Part shown: piece by piece, positions 10,901 through 21,122 of the stretch
Layout: every line of letters begins with the position of its first letter
How positions within the stretch are numbered: the stretch's first letter is position 1
DNA from: Tieghemiomyces parasiticus
Taxonomy: Eukaryota > Kickxellomycota > Dimargaritomycetes > Dimargaritales > Dimargaritaceae
Length of the DNA stretch: 64,000 bases
Direction of reading: 5' to 3'
NCBI GenBank assembly: GCA_027575765.1
Contig: JANBPT010000011.1
Location: 1 to 64,000 of the forward strand
Notes under the pieces: model-generated
Seen by the model: only the letters and a program-made list of their open reading frames with translations
The model's database searches: none
Told to the model about the DNA's origin: nothing
Program-made: the position numbers and the translations under genes

Positions 10901-12230
10901 CCAGATTGCCGTGCTCGACCATAACGCCCTTGGGTTGGCCTGTGGTACCCGAGGTGTACACAATGTAGGCCAAGTCAGTGGACTGTGGGCGATGGACAGC
11001 AGACGGTGCACCGGCCCCATTCGTGGCTGCAATAGATGGGGTCTGTTTGTCGACTTGCAGGGTGGGAAGCGTGAGGTTTCCCAGAAGAGCCTGGGTCGTT
11101 GAAGTAGTCAGGACCAGTGTAACCGCGCTATCTTGGACGATGTAGCGGATACGCTCTTCGGGGTACTCCGGGTCAATGGGCACGTAGGCAGCGCCAGACT
11201 TGAGCACGGCGAACAGGGCTATCACAAACTCGATGGACTTGGGGAGGAGGAGGGCGATACGAACCTCGGGCCGGGCTCCATGGTTGCGGGTAAGCATCTG
11301 GGCCAGGGCCGAGGTCATCCGGTCAAACTCGGTGTAGGTGACGGTGCGGCCCTCCTGGTCCAGAGCGACACCGTCAGGGGTCCTAATCGCCCATTCACCG
11401 ACCAGAAGATGGGCAGGAGTATTGACTGCGCCAGGGTGACTGAGGGTGCCGGCGAACTGCAGAAGGCGCTGGCGCTCGAGCCCATCCACCCAGGCCACAT
11501 CGGCGATGGTTAAGTGTGTGAGCTGTCTGGGGTGCACCATCGCCTCGGCCATGGTACGGACGACGATACTGAATTGGCGTCCGAGTTCCTGCACCGCTGC
11601 CTCGGCCACCTGGGTGCGGTCGAAGGCCAGACGGACCTCTAGATTACCGGTGACCACCTGCCAGGAGATGACGAGGACGGCCTGAGTCATTGTCGCCAAC
11701 ATAGTAAGGGAGGCCTGTTCGACGCTGACTGTAGACTTGTAGTTGGGGCCCAGACCCGATGGGTTGCGGTCCTGAGACTGAGTAGAAGAATAGTTGGCGT
11801 AACTAACGAGGACGGTTTTGAGTTGGCCCTGGTCGCTGGCCTGTACCGGCCACTCCTGATGATGCAAAGAGTGATCGGAAGAAGATGTCGGATGTCCGAG
11901 GACCGAGGCAAGCCTGACACCGGGGCCAAGGCGCAGGCCACATACGGTGAGATTGTTGGCTGGTAGTGTAGGGTCCAGCGGCGGCGACGGGGCCTGGACA
12001 TGGCCGAAAGCAACCTGCTCAGCATCGGTGTAGCGGGACAGGAGGATGCCCCAGGCCACCTTACAAAGTCTGTCGAGGTAGAGGTTGGTTGACAGGGGAG
12101 TCCCCGCCGAAACCTGGCCGTAACCAGGCTCAGGGTGAGCGGGCTTGAGAAGGGGGACGGCAGTAGTCGGGGGAAGGCTATCCGCACTGCGGGTAGGAGC
12201 CGGACGATTAGAGTCGACGACAGTCAGCAT
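1..12230 (-). CDS. Multimodular non-ribosomal peptide synthetase (3' end beyond window)
   Basis: The frame is open from the ATG at 12230 to base 1, so at least 4076 residues are present and the C-terminus is missing. An in-frame stop at 12284-12282, with no ATG in between, fixes the start. Order with rough residues: condensation C-lobe stub 17-260; A1 268-741; T1 758-818; E1 848-1264; C2 1311-1743; vestigial A-tail plus T 1749-1941; degenerate C3 1962-2357; A3 2369-2850; T3 around 2911; E3 2947-3384; C4 3421-3871; A4 from about 3897, cut by the edge. Adenylation cores (YTSGTTGQPKGV, NGKVDRKAL) and carrier GGDSI motifs are clear in modules 1 and 3. I read the frame codon by codon at the relic, at the HH motifs and through E3, and saw no frameshift or intron. 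NRPSs assemble peptides on phosphopantetheine arms. Two E domains predict D-residues in the product. The product and the termination domain cannot be seen here. Confidence 0.95.
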   Translation of the reverse strand, partial: MLTVVDSNRPAPTRSADSLPPTTAVPLLKPAHPEPGYGQVSAGTPLSTNLYLDRLCKVAWGILLSRYTDAEQVAFGHVQAPSPPLDPTLPANNLTVCGLRLGPGVRLASVLGHPTSSSDHSLHHQEWPVQASDQGQLKTVLVSYANYSSTQSQDRNPSGLGPNYKSTVSVEQASLTMLATMTQAVLVISWQVVTGNLEVRLAFDRTQVAEAAVQELGRQFSIVVRTMAEAMVHPRQLTHLTIADVAWVDGLERQRLLQFAGTLSHPGAVNTPAHLLVGEWAIRTPDGVALDQEGRTVTYTEFDRMTSALAQMLTRNHGARPEVRIALLLPKSIEFVIALFAVLKSGAAYVPIDPEYPEERIRYIVQDSAVTLVLTTSTTQALLGNLTLPTLQVDKQTPSIAATNGAGAPSAVHRPQSTDLAYIVYTSGTTGQPKGVMVEHGNLANFATDLTYADDYGPGKRDLLVLSLGFDGILWSLLRTLCQGGTVVIPGADLLADLQSVHSAIVTPSFATRLNPGQYPQLAFLVLAGEHVTADLHAKWRGHCKLANVYGPTETTVTSNTLVLAAPNYISVGPPSVNYLCYIVDKDLRLVPVGAPGQLLIGGLSVARGYCNLSDLTVQKFIANPFGPGRVYLTGDRARWLSHGHVDLLGRMDHQIKLRGFRIELEEVEAAASSFPAVQLAVASVQSNCLVLFVEPQSVDTVALLDHLRSRLARFMVPDQVVPVARLSLTANGKVDRKALPNATESLLEIVPTQSQSLTDLELRLREAWAQILQLPGDHIRATDDFFRIGGDSISAILLVSKSRQLGYKATVPLIYECRQLRALAARLTPLATAASEENQHQVQGCVDLTPIQHWFYGLPFRNPHHFNQSFTLRVDPLVTLRQISHALVQLANHHDILRARFHLNDEGTWMQNIPTTEAIPSHIPVTEATVNEVDYADVILKVQSSLHLTDGPVVAACLIHTGAESEPARLFWTIHHALVDLVSWRVLIEDLQTLLTGGQLPPKTLSFQTWCSQLDDYARTLTADAWPAQSMTVNNRQLLPPSEVLDPVRTAARLSISHEFDREFTTRLLLQLAPQWRVTPRDMLLATFARAYCQALGTTQVSFVMEGHGREPWSDAMDVSRTVGWFTALYPLVLDVPLGSSILDTLHHTKEAMQQIPVRGFPYSLLRHMPGADPTERAKLLAKTPERLDVQFNYFGRFGNAEAGGSDSGAVSIEWDDRFGLHDFAPDEHVIFDINPMPLVNQDRLRLVMEYNPRVYGTQLAEELIRLWRQDLEHLAATPTASVQPLLTRFDAPLLQLTAQEFDTLLADLEERGISASDVEAILPCTPMQGGLLVATLQDPSAYLVQAAITLSGEVVLSQLQQALAALTQRHSVLRTVFIPTVAPRGNGLAQVVLHRAAPAWSLAEAPLPSLTDFFNANRALGFDMTRPMVRADVFPTERSNEYLLVLAIHHALVDGWSIPLLLRDLGQLYASPDMPGQLASPSFNTVVEQVANQDQDEARAFWAEYLRGVQPTPAPMLSTELTGEHGFAEYHCTLDVDKSRLNNTAQQFGVTLSTLLKAAYALVLAHYLNRDDFVIGFVVSGRNLDVADIDTVVGPCLNTVPLRFRLTDQPIGQWLQQLQADATKMIPFEHTSLAKVKAWCSPIPASTLFHVLGGFENFPQGSHQAGDMTLELVRLHEFTEYPLTLDFVDGPHAVGVKCFYARMFSSEANIAELVQQVSSVLVTLTSATADTTITQVSHSLPDPTQNCLGRLITAVGVQLPLTVLDHYLAKQGLPAPYSVSIHDGRIVTRVSAPETTCESFGPLLTSLNLPADLVPVVFISLEAYPHLSGASEGEVARLGEAYLHVSDTESQGPSLDTVGRWLAVTCTDLLLGTGDGLPHGEDIRVSVLARPVLFLQLEYRISQRFGITLNSRNVLACDDLAALTLVIQRSSPSLSPIRAPEGNSNEPKSELIRPMKATPYQAQVWLACQLSEDPGQFYHQAKLSIPHQLTRSDVQWVLDQFLRQVDWLRNVVRKEEGRLVAHLLSPKHLSSATQGTIGSQSLRRDGLEAARKVLVSTDMLAVLYQPEPPRLVVRMHQILAPEMLFQLLTEELQLAFRAKHAGQVFDVSPSLAMGHTATVGRLPSDSSVRAYWTETMAEASADLKLPLDRPRTRVPTFSSAYLRFSLGQEVISGLSCPTEGNPVAPLGLWTALVGSYLGRICGTDNVLVDMLLNHSVCRRETYTVSLGHLACPVQVPGATSASSLGDLSTALTQQLQRSVDHLTPDYDPYDGLPRAPAHPLWHPVRVGVAVDLVEWDTEAQAHPALWHDIIFRISHFGPSPGMTLQYNPDLFDSTTVERLGANLLYFCQVALTCSPPLTTVPLVCPAEKHLLLEKFGRSPSEYDPSDTSTSVISLVRDSVQRSPHTVALESQLETVSYAEMDARVNSLARALQHRGIRVQNRVAVIVESRPATVMAMLALWLIRAVYVSVDRTLPEERQRYMVETAQCTHVLNLTDTDMSWTEALPGLTLLWSNDYSNPEPLPHNLRPEDLAYIIFTSGTTGQPKGVMIRHASLTNLLLAPAAVVSPASGSRFLQAMAVGFDGFILTALSPLSNSSTVVFSDGDIPTALATVETALLTPTVLGALNPHRYPNLTRISCAGEALPAEVAAIWVSQCEVWNMYGPAEVTVCSHSGLVHPGGPLTIGRPIAGSECYIVDGYDQLVPVGMVGEICVGGLGVGAGYVNRADLNTTKFISLPFSAGPIYRTGDLGRWLPNGEVECLGRRDDQVKLRGFRIELAEVRGALLSLDGVTEAYVLVNERSLVAFVCPSRLNETSVIASLREALPTYMVPSHVVCLDHIPVTVNGKVDQRALTRLFSDHALTSLSTGGHELEALAQSDKAQVLWAAVADTLGLARIPVASHLPFLKLGGDSISAIQVSARCRQLGYRLPVPMLLKSQPLSTAATAMERLVRSTTSELAPIPYGVSFPLTSIQRWFFAQEFRNLSHFNQSFLLELTRPVSRDTLGMALLRVVNHHAVLRSQFRRDPTGQWSQIIPPPFSTLSSQVHEVTCVESELSQCCYQVQQSIDIHQGRNVAAALVHLGAPEDDHRSSPTLLFLTIHHLVVDLVSWSILLEDLTSLLDGQTPLPPSLPFANWASELDRWRRERSVAHLDPEPVLVCLSSLSLCPLAALPANTAGNEISHTVQIPTDVTEALIQVAGASFRLDELLLAALCGALAVVTHTPTTTVHTESHGRHPWHEGMDLSRTVGWFTTILPITVTNTSTASLSDRLRQIKHILRSLRHHGLEIDWPKALLHPSSQATAAYRPMEVVFNFLGRTTDDRALTCHGKAPWVVRHDLLPLIPIGGDEELRPQVLEVLGWQTGTGLQLTVNYCSQVVPTATVAALADEVRKYLAEIATLNLAGLWVPSDFPLLEASQGDMAKIVVDLPTLGLTVAEVENLYPMTPMQQGLWTATAKDPTEYLLQFAMTINGVSDSDVLLHALEAVVARHSILRTVFLTSFSNARSNGIQVVSRRPRFGWRAVGCWSEVGVQDEEDYLRSDKALGFTPDQPLLRYCVAPVTQDSTRLIMTIHHALIDGWSFGIFTQELRHFLSSGPSASLSPAVEFSAYVEHIGNLDDTEARAVWVDYLRGIEQPTTLNLPKEPRSPCTNTEYHIVIHNDAAYLQTLVQDCGLTVYTLLKAAWAYLLHRYTGQSDLVFGNTVSGRALDLPGVEGMFGCLISTIPFRILIDANVLLSDFLRSINEQSQRLVTVEHIHLAQLDRWVDSSVPVTDLFNTMLVYENYPDADIDNQTNAVTFTDFRAIESTEYAMTVITQVEHGQLTAILNWDGVTFAGPYVEALGQHLRSVFAQLVDCLRGDSRGVATLSSLQLLSPSELQAVTDDLARPTAAVNCDVCVHDLVAQQVRRTPDTQAVEYDDPDAGLIGWTYQELFDRATQVSGHLISQGVHREEPVGLLIRRHPTLVVGMVAILQAGGAFVPLDADLPLDRLRLIVEDCGMRHILSNVTDAALVTSIGELPGVQIHDIGAMMYSSPTNQAPAPLPQVSPANLSHIIYTSGTTGRPKGVPIEHHTVASYLQQSE
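2080..5130 (-). other. NRPS module 3: A3-T3-E3
   Basis: A3 has IFTSGTTGQPKGVM near 4580-4630, YGPAE, TGDLGRW and NGKVDQRAL near 3680-3712. T3 has LGGDSISAIQ with its serine at about residue 2911. E3 has SIQRWFF, HHLVVDLVSW, a slightly altered ESHGRHPW, SRTVGWFT and FNFLGR. This is a complete elongation module whose residue would be epimerised. Confidence 0.88.
5160..6345 (-). other. NRPS condensation domain C3 with degenerate active site
   Basis: The overall shape is that of a condensation domain (TPYQAQVWLACQL at the start, PLDRPRTRVPTFSSA mid-domain). The HHxxxDG motif reads MHQILAP at about residues 2077-2083. The first His is Met, the second His is kept, and the Asp-Gly pair is Ala-Pro. 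Such a domain may be inactive or structural. It joins the relic to A3. Confidence 0.75.
6400..6985 (-). other. Vestigial A-tail plus serine-less T domain inside the NRPS
   Basis: Between C2 and C3 lie only about 200 residues where an A-T pair of about 600 is expected. The stretch LPADLVPVVFISLEAYP, followed by EGEVARL, matches the end of an adenylation domain, where NGKVDR normally ends it. The lysine position of that motif is Glu. The next segment, VLARPVLFLQLEYRISQRFG, aligns with a carrier-domain LGGDS helix, but the phosphopantetheine serine and the GG pair are gone. The frame is intact, so this is an in-frame module deletion or decay, not a sequencing break. I read every codon of this stretch. 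Confidence 0.75.
7000..8300 (-). other. NRPS condensation domain C2 (follows an E domain)
   Basis: It begins with a CTPMQGGLL-type motif and keeps an intact HHALVDGWS catalytic motif at residues about 1451-1459, followed by a normal C-lobe (FVIGFVVSGRNLD, VVGPCLNTVPLRF). Its position straight after E1 predicts that it accepts a D-configured donor. Its expected acceptor carrier is the damaged one just downstream, so it may instead serve T3. That is inference. Confidence 0.88.
8430..11430 (-). other. NRPS module 1: A1-T1-E1
   Basis: A1 has the SGTTGQPKG loop at 10921-10965, YGPTE, an FDG stretch consistent with the Asp that holds the alpha-amino group, and NGKVDRKAL at about 10012-10040. T1 carries GGDSI, with its phosphopantetheine serine at about residue 793. 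The next domain is an epimerase rather than a condensation domain. It has PIQHWF, HHALVDLVSW (histidines near residues 976-977), EGHGRE, RTVGWFT and FNYFGRFG, all E-domain signatures. Predicted role: activate one amino acid, load it on T1 and equilibrate it to the D-form. Confidence 0.9.
11450..12180 (-). other. NRPS N-terminal condensation C-lobe stub
   Basis: Residues about 17-260 resemble only the C-terminal half of a condensation domain: an AWGILLSRYTDAEQVAFGHV segment followed by a divergent tail. There is no HHxxxDG motif. The first ATG and the upstream stop mean a full domain cannot be encoded in this exon. Truncated leading C domains are known in fungal synthetases, where module 1 loads the first amino acid without a condensation step. 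That role is inferred here. Confidence 0.7.
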
Positions 12231-12312
12231 GGTTGCAATAGGCTGGTGGCGAGCGGGTCGGTGTAGGATTGACGAATGTGACTATAATGGTAGAAATGAT
12301 TGTGGTGCCCAC

Positions 12313-12319
12313 TTATAAA
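12313..12319 (-). promoter_or_regulatory. Probable TATA box of the NRPS gene
   Basis: On the minus strand the sequence reads TTTATAAG, about 85 bases before the NRPS ATG. That is a suitable distance for a short leader. Confidence 0.5.
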
Positions 12320-15300
12320 ATTGTGAATGTGTAATTGTGGATTGAGATTTCGTATATAGACCAGACGTGCACAGCGAAAGGCTACAGGGGATTCGAAGCG
12401 AGGGCCAAGATATGCCTGAGTATATATACATCTTTTTCAGAGGGTGTGGCCCATACCGTTGGATGGTTACCTAATGAGACCACCTATTTTGCCGATTGTG
12501 TGCATCACGTAAGGGGGCCTGACGAGCAAGTGCATTCTTCTCCGGATTCCGTGATGCGGTCGCTAATATCATCCCCTTGCATGAATATCTATCATGCTCC
12601 TGGTAATACCTTCACAACTAACTAGTTAGGTGTGCTTTATATCGCCCGCACGGCAGTGAACCAGGGTCAACGTGGGGCTAAATGGCATACCGGCGAGTCA
12701 GATTATTTCATATGGATTGAATTGGACAATGAATGAGCGCTTATTTACTGGTGTTTCAGTGCCACGACAATTATTTCTGGCCGAACAGGCCAGTGTACAG
12801 TTATCGCATAAACGATTATAGAAAAATCTCCTAGTAGAGACAATTGCGGTTCTAAAAGCCAGTCGAGTAAGGGCCCCACCATGGCGGACGGTTGTAGGGT
12901 AGTAGGGAGTGAGTGAGGAGAGAGAAATGAGGGCGTGATAAGGGGTGGCTGAGAGGCAGGGGAGATTATGCGGGTGGCGGTGGGGGGTCGGAACAAATGA
13001 ATAACAAGGAAGGTAATGAATACGACGATGGGCCTGTAGCAAGGGGTGGTGCCTTCGTTAAGTAGTGTGCAGTGCCCATGCATACTCCTAGATTTTGAAA
13101 CTTAGCCTTACCTGGATGTGCAAGTATATCGATTTTGTACTTGCCCATGCATGTCATAAACACTTCAGCCACTTGCCATACTCATGCAGTCCACCATTGC
13201 GACTGGGGTTTCCATGGAATGCTGTAAGGATCAGCAGACTTTCTCTTGACATTTCGGGTGTGCTCCCCTCCATCGCAATAAGGGCGCAAAGGGGCATGTA
13301 GCCCGAAGGAGGGGCGGTTGGCGAGAAGGTAGAGGTAGAAAAGTAGATATACTGATGCTCCACAAAGGTTTGAGCTCTTCAAAGCCAACTCATGCATATT
13401 GAAGGTTAATTCCACCACTTTGCACCGTTCGGCAGGCTCGGCTTACCCAGTTGTCGAAGCTGCATCAGAAGTTCCTTGGCTGGAGCTCGCCATGCTCCAG
13501 TTGCCAGACGTCCACGGCCACCTTCAGTGTGGCAAATAGCTTACGGTGTAGCCACAGTTTCACATCTCTAAACGGCCTGGTGGCGGGGTGGGCTAGTTCA
13601 AGAGGGCCGTTTGGAGGGGATGGAAGTGATTTATCTCTGGAGCCGGTAATGTCAACGTAGGGGGCTATGGCGCGATGCGGTGGTGCATCGTTGTGATAGA
13701 GCCACGGGGGGAGGATGCGGAGCCTAACTTCGACAATTCTGCGACAGAGCCTGGAATATGGACTTTACCCCGCATTCTACGTTTTGGCCGGGGGAGACCT
13801 TGATACCAGGGGGGGTCTGATCCTCAGGAGAAATAGACCACGTCAGATAATCATATAAAAAACTGCCAGGACTACGGTGGCTATAGCATGGCCCTGGTGG
13901 GTCTGGGTTGGGACAGGTCCAGCTGTAGGGAGCCACCCCTGGCGATTCGAGCCAGCAGGCGGGTGGTAAGTCTGTCCCCGAGTCCTTCATCCATCGACAA
14001 TGGAGTCCGGCGGGTAGTCACTGGCCCCCATCAAATATCTTTAGGAAGTCAGTGGAAAAATGTACCTGCTGGTGGTATGGGTTTTAGGTTAGGGCGTGGG
14101 GGGACCTAGCAGTTGAGGTAGCTGCCGAACTCCAAGCCCCTGTGCAGGACATGACTCATGATCGTAGGGAAGGCGCGTAAGGTATGGACCGGCTGCTCAT
14201 CTGCTAGTCGAGGGCTTTTCTTCGATAGTCCCAGGACTTTACCCCCGCCCGTATAGTCTACCACCTCTCTACGCCAGGCGGCTAAATCATGGGTCACCTT
14301 CAAGGAGGAGGTTCCCCGTACTTTAGCGAGCTGGCTGCTCGTTCATGGTGGTGAGGCATGGGCCCTGGATAGCCCGGTTTGATAGCCGGTATTTAATATG
14401 TTGCCTGCCTTATTGCCCCGGTAATAACAATGGTACACAAGGACCCGCGCATTACGGCTGGTATATTTGGGCAGCTGTGAGGGAAAGAGCTTCAGAAGCC
14501 AATACCGTGGAGTGATAGAAAGAAAAATTAAACGATTGGCTGCAACGCGCGGAACGGTCCGATTCCGCAGTTGTCTATACCGTGCGATCCTTCGCCTAAG
14601 CTACTCCTGGCGTTCATCTACGATACCAAGACCTGGGGCCTCAAACCATGCTTGCCGTGGAGATTTTGTTGCACTTTCATTATTTGCCCATATCTACTAC
14701 TTCGGGTCTGACGGGACTGGGTAGGGAAGAAAATGAGTCAGTGGTGGGCATTTTGGTGATGACCGGGCTTTTTACTCTTGTTAGTAGGGAAACGCTGCGT
14801 GCTATTACCAGGCAAGCAACTGCCCAGTAGAGTCTTTCCCCTATGGGATATTGGTTGCAGGCCCTAGGTCTAAAGCAGCGTGAGTGAGGTCGGGAGCATT
14901 AGAGTATGATTCTGTAGGTACCACTGAGTAGCGTTGGGTAGAGCTGGTGGCCCAGTGTAGGTCATATTAGCACCTAGCGGGTAGATACCACTTAGCCATC
15001 TTTTACACACTGTTTTAAACGTTGGAGTCAGGCGGCACTGATGGTGCTAGAACATGGCCGCATATTCAATGCCCGGCAAGGTTGACTACGGCACATTGAA
15101 TGATGTGACCCATTTTCATTCGAACCTATACCAACACAACCCAGCCTACCTGTGGTTGTCCGCCGGTTTCTTTTTACGCTCCCAACCCACCCCCTGTCTA
15201 GATTGATGAAAAGGCTACTTGGATCCTCGGTTTACATGGCCATTCCTGAGATTGTAAGCGAAAGTACGTTGGTTCAGACCAAATGGGGGGGCACTGGGCT

Positions 15301-16711
15301 CTACTGGCCCTTGCCACGGCACAGTGCACAAATGGCCAACCCACTTCTACACGGTCTACAGTTATCCTCATAGCATACCCTCAGCTGGACGGCTTGTCAG
15401 GCAGCACCAATGGCCTGGAGGCGGGTACAGCTCAGATCCTGGTGATGGTGATACTCTAATTAACCGCCAGGGTGCTGGCTAGGGCCTGGCATACTTTCCC
15501 TAACGTCATAGCTACCGATCTCCGCTAGCACCTGACAACACAGGCTACTTGTAATCGTAAGGGCCTCATGCACCTCACCAGCGACCAACCCCGCCACCAC
15601 CAGGCTTGTTCATCGGCCGGGTCGCCATCGGACTTGGCCAAGGCCAATGACAATCGACTGCAAAGCACTACACATGAGCAACGTGACTTGTTTTTCCCAA
15701 TTGTGACTCCGCGGCTACAGCCAGCCGCCGGCCATGACATTTCTCAAAGGGCTCGGTATCAGCTTAGAACCGCCGGGGTAGCGGAGCACCCGTCATCTGT
15801 CGACTGGTTTCTTCAGTGGGGGTGACATGATCTAGCATACCGGGGTACCAAGCCTTACGGTACTACACCGCTTGCTACGAGTAGCCTGGGCATCAACCAG
15901 TGGTCCAAACCTGAATGGCAATGTCGGGTTGGTCTGACACGTCTCCCAGGGCGCCCTCATTACGGTAATGGAGTTAAGAAGTCTTTGACGGCCACATTGG
16001 CCTGCATTTCTGCCTCGACAATAAGATGTCTATGGGCTCTACCTGCTGATACTGACCGGCTTTGCGGCGACTAGTGTTTGGGGATACCAGACGGAGGCTG
16101 TGTGTGTTGCCAAGCTCTTCGCACTGGAGACCGCGGTGACCGCCGGATCATTCGGACGTTTGAGGGTATAGCCTAGTGATTATCAAAGTCATTTGGGTGG
16201 AATGGATTGAAAGGAAAGGCCAGGTTGTCCAAGGGGATGGCCATCACTTGAAATGGTATTTAGTTGCAATAAAACTTATTCGAACTTGTCGAATGTGTTT
16301 GTATCGAACGACCCCTTGAATTCGACACCACTAGTCTTCATCTACAGGGCCAGAATGTGGGGCGTAAGACTCATTGCTCTTTACTTTTTTCCACCATTAG
16401 TGCTCAGTGCCCTATAACTGGACAGTAGATCACAGTCCTATTTGATGGGAAGTCCGCGGGAAGCGGTTCTAAGTGAGGCTAAAGTACTGGCAGTATTAGG
16501 CACCGAAGGTCTAGCTAATTTGCTTTATAGATGCTCACTGTCCAGATAGCCAGGGACCGACACTGTCGGAGCCACTTTGGCCTACTCAGCTGTCCCTTTC
16601 CTCACCCTCTTGCCAATATCGCCATACCACCGCTGGACACCCTACCCCACATCTCCCTTTCCCTCCAATCCACTCGATGCCTCTGGGATAGATCCTGTTT
16701 AGTTTATTGTA
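12320..16711. other. Intergenic stretch without a recognised intact gene
   Basis: Open frames here are short (60-115 codons) and unconvincing, with no domain I recognise. 13400-14400 may hold an eroded NRPS epimerase fragment on the minus strand, listed separately. The last 150 bases before 16711 are pyrimidine-rich and probably form the leader of the OST gene. Confidence 0.5.
13400..14360 (-). pseudogene. Possible eroded NRPS epimerisation-domain fragment
   Basis: On the minus strand, in different frames but in the correct order, there are weak matches to E-domain landmarks. They are a His-rich HHHERAAS at about 14350, LAAWRREVVDY at about 14280 (compare TWCSQLDDY in E1), LTTRLLARIA at about 13960 (compare FTTRLLLQLA in E1), KLFATLKVAVDVWQLEHGEL near 13520 and VELTFN near 13410 (compare VQFNYFG). 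Stops and frame changes separate them, and the span is about 290 bases longer than in E1. The ordered co-linearity is suggestive, but each match alone is weak. Confidence 0.25.
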
Positions 16712-17917
16712 TTGCCCTACGCCATGCTCAAGTCCTCATCTACGACATGGGCCCTGGTCCTAGCATTGAGTCTACTCCTTCTTGTGGTCGCTCAAGCTGC
16801 TCAGGCCGCGAGTCAGTCGGCCGCCATCTGGCGCATCAAAGACGATGGCCTGTCTGTATCTGACAATGGCGAAAGGTTTCCGTTTGGCGAATCGTAAGTG
16901 GGCCACATCAGACCTGGACAGCGATGGTCATCTACATCGGTCGCGTTCACCGGGCAGGGAAGCCTCTTCCCCGCTGATGGTGAAGTGTCTGGGCTACCAG
17001 ATGGTCTTGACGGGTTAGCGGGGGTTAGGAATGCACTACCGGCCGGCCACTCGGTACGCGCAAGGGTACTCGGGGCATTAACTCACGCCACCCCTTTCGT
17101 TCTGCCTTCCCTCTTTACCTTCACGCTTCCATACGTTTGCGGTGGGAACTTACCTGGATACAGCACCAGCCCTATCGCCGTCTTAGCCACCGACCGTGTG
17201 GATATTTCCTTCCGAGCTGAACTCGCCACCACTGGCAAGCCCGTCCGCGCTCACCAGGCCTTCCTCCTTCTGACCCACCAGGCCACAGGCCACCAGGTCG
17301 TTCGGGTATTCGATTCCTCGGCCCAGGGCCATTACAAATTGGCCCTGAAGATCAAGCCCCTGGCGGCCTTCTTCCGCGACCGCGCTGGTGATTACGATGC
17401 CGAGGTGATCCTGGGCACCTTCAGCGTCGCCGAAGGGTACCGGACCCCCGTGGCCACCCTAACCATCCCGGCTCTGTCCAATACCGCCTCCGTAGCCAAA
17501 AAGGAGGCCATGTCAACCCTCACCGGTAAGAGTGCCACCACTGACCCAGTCTACCTCCAACCGCTCCCTGAGATTGAGCACGAGTTCCGCCCACCACCCA
17601 AGCAGCCCTTCATTCTCTTCCCGCTCATCTTTGTGGTGATCTGTCTCGCTCTGCTCGCTGGTCTCGGACGGGCCTGGATGGAAGGTTTGGAGGTGAACCT
17701 CGATCTGCTCCACGCTCCCACCGGGACGGGTAACGTCGCCCTACGCTACGGGTTCTTGGGTTGCCTCATGGCCTACGGGGTTCTGTACGCCCTGTTTTGG
17801 ACCCGCTGGAATATCATCGAGACTTTTACCTCCGGTATCGCCTTGTCCCTCGTCACGGTTGTCGTCGGCCGTTACGCGCTGATTGATAACGCGCTGCAGC
17901 GTCGGTCCCTCAAGTAA
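16712..17917 (+). CDS. SWP1: Oligosaccharyltransferase subunit, ribophorin II/Swp1 family
   Basis: Probable exons are 16712-16893 and 17164-17917, about 311 residues (yeast Swp1 is 286). The intron starts GTAAGT at 16894. An acceptor at 17163 (TACAG) keeps the phase and yields FGESTSPIAVLATDRVDISF, typical of the family. The N-terminus is a signal peptide; the better start may be the second Met at 16724. The lumenal part has GKPVRAHQAFLLLTHQATG and the KLALKIKPL region. PEIEHEFRPPPKQP leads into three C-terminal membrane helices that include LFWTRWNIIETF. The protein belongs to the ER complex that transfers the lipid-linked glycan to Asn-X-Ser/Thr. A shorter 69-base intron ending at 16962 also keeps the frame and is the main alternative. 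Confidence 0.88.
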
Positions 17918-18241
17918 AGTGGGATAGGCGTGAGGGTTACCTGGGCCACAACTCCTTCCTAGTCGTGGTTATATACATGCAATCTCTATTAGCTTTCATA
18001 AAAACTGGCAGTATAGCGCCCGCCATATTTCAGGCACTCTAATTTTTCATTTCAAATGCTTACCACCACCCAGTGTGCCTCTAGAGAAAAAAATGGGCAG
18101 AATGACGTCTTCACCTCGGATACTGACACTGTGCATAATTTATTATTACTTAAGTGAGGTACTATTAATGACGTGTAACGTAATGGGGCCCTGGGTGATG
18201 AGAGATCAGGAGACTCGGGATGGCAGGGTGGTACATGCCAT

Positions 18242-20653
<2,412 letters not shown>

Positions 20654-21114
20654 GGTAAGTTCTATGGGGGATGTGTAGGAATGTGAGAGTGTGGGCAGTG
20701 CTCAGACAGTTAGGGTCCGGCCAGGTCCTTATGATGGCCGAATTGGCGTAGGGCCGCTGCGGGCGGACGTCACATCCTGGGTTTCACAGTTTCAGAAGCA
20801 TTGGGGCCAGCGGGGCCTGGTAGTCAACCGGGGGGCCTTGATGGCAATCATACTTCTCGCCATGCTGCCAAGATGGGGTAGGGCCAACTTTTACTTGCTG
20901 CTATACCTTCCCGGTTAGTAAGGTGGAGAGGGTCCTCGACAGACAGGACATGGAGCTGATGTGCTGCATTCCTGAATGGGCTATCTACTTACGAGCTCGG
21001 CTAGCGGCTAGGTGTGTAGTTGAAAAATCCGAGTGCGGGAAGTGGCTACGAAAGGTGTGCATACAAAGCGGACGGTTGACGCAGGGAAACAGAGGGGGGA
21101 GAAGTGTGAAGGGG

Positions 21115-21122
21115 TTTATATA
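21115..21122 (-). promoter_or_regulatory. TATA box, probably of ECT1
   Basis: TATATAAA on the minus strand lies 53 bases before an ATG at 21062. That ATG opens a 70-base exon ending in a GTAAGT donor at 20992, which can splice in frame to the ECT1 exon at 20661. Either a 5' leader intron or a 26-residue N-terminal extension would result. Confidence 0.45.

Noticed and set aside
12385..12400. Minus-strand GCTTCGAATCCCC, like a tRNA B box
   Set aside because: The flanking stem bases do not pair, and no A box or acceptor stem is present.
12335..12625. 96-codon plus-strand frame next to the NRPS promoter
   Set aside because: No recognisable domain or start context. It overlaps the NRPS promoter region.
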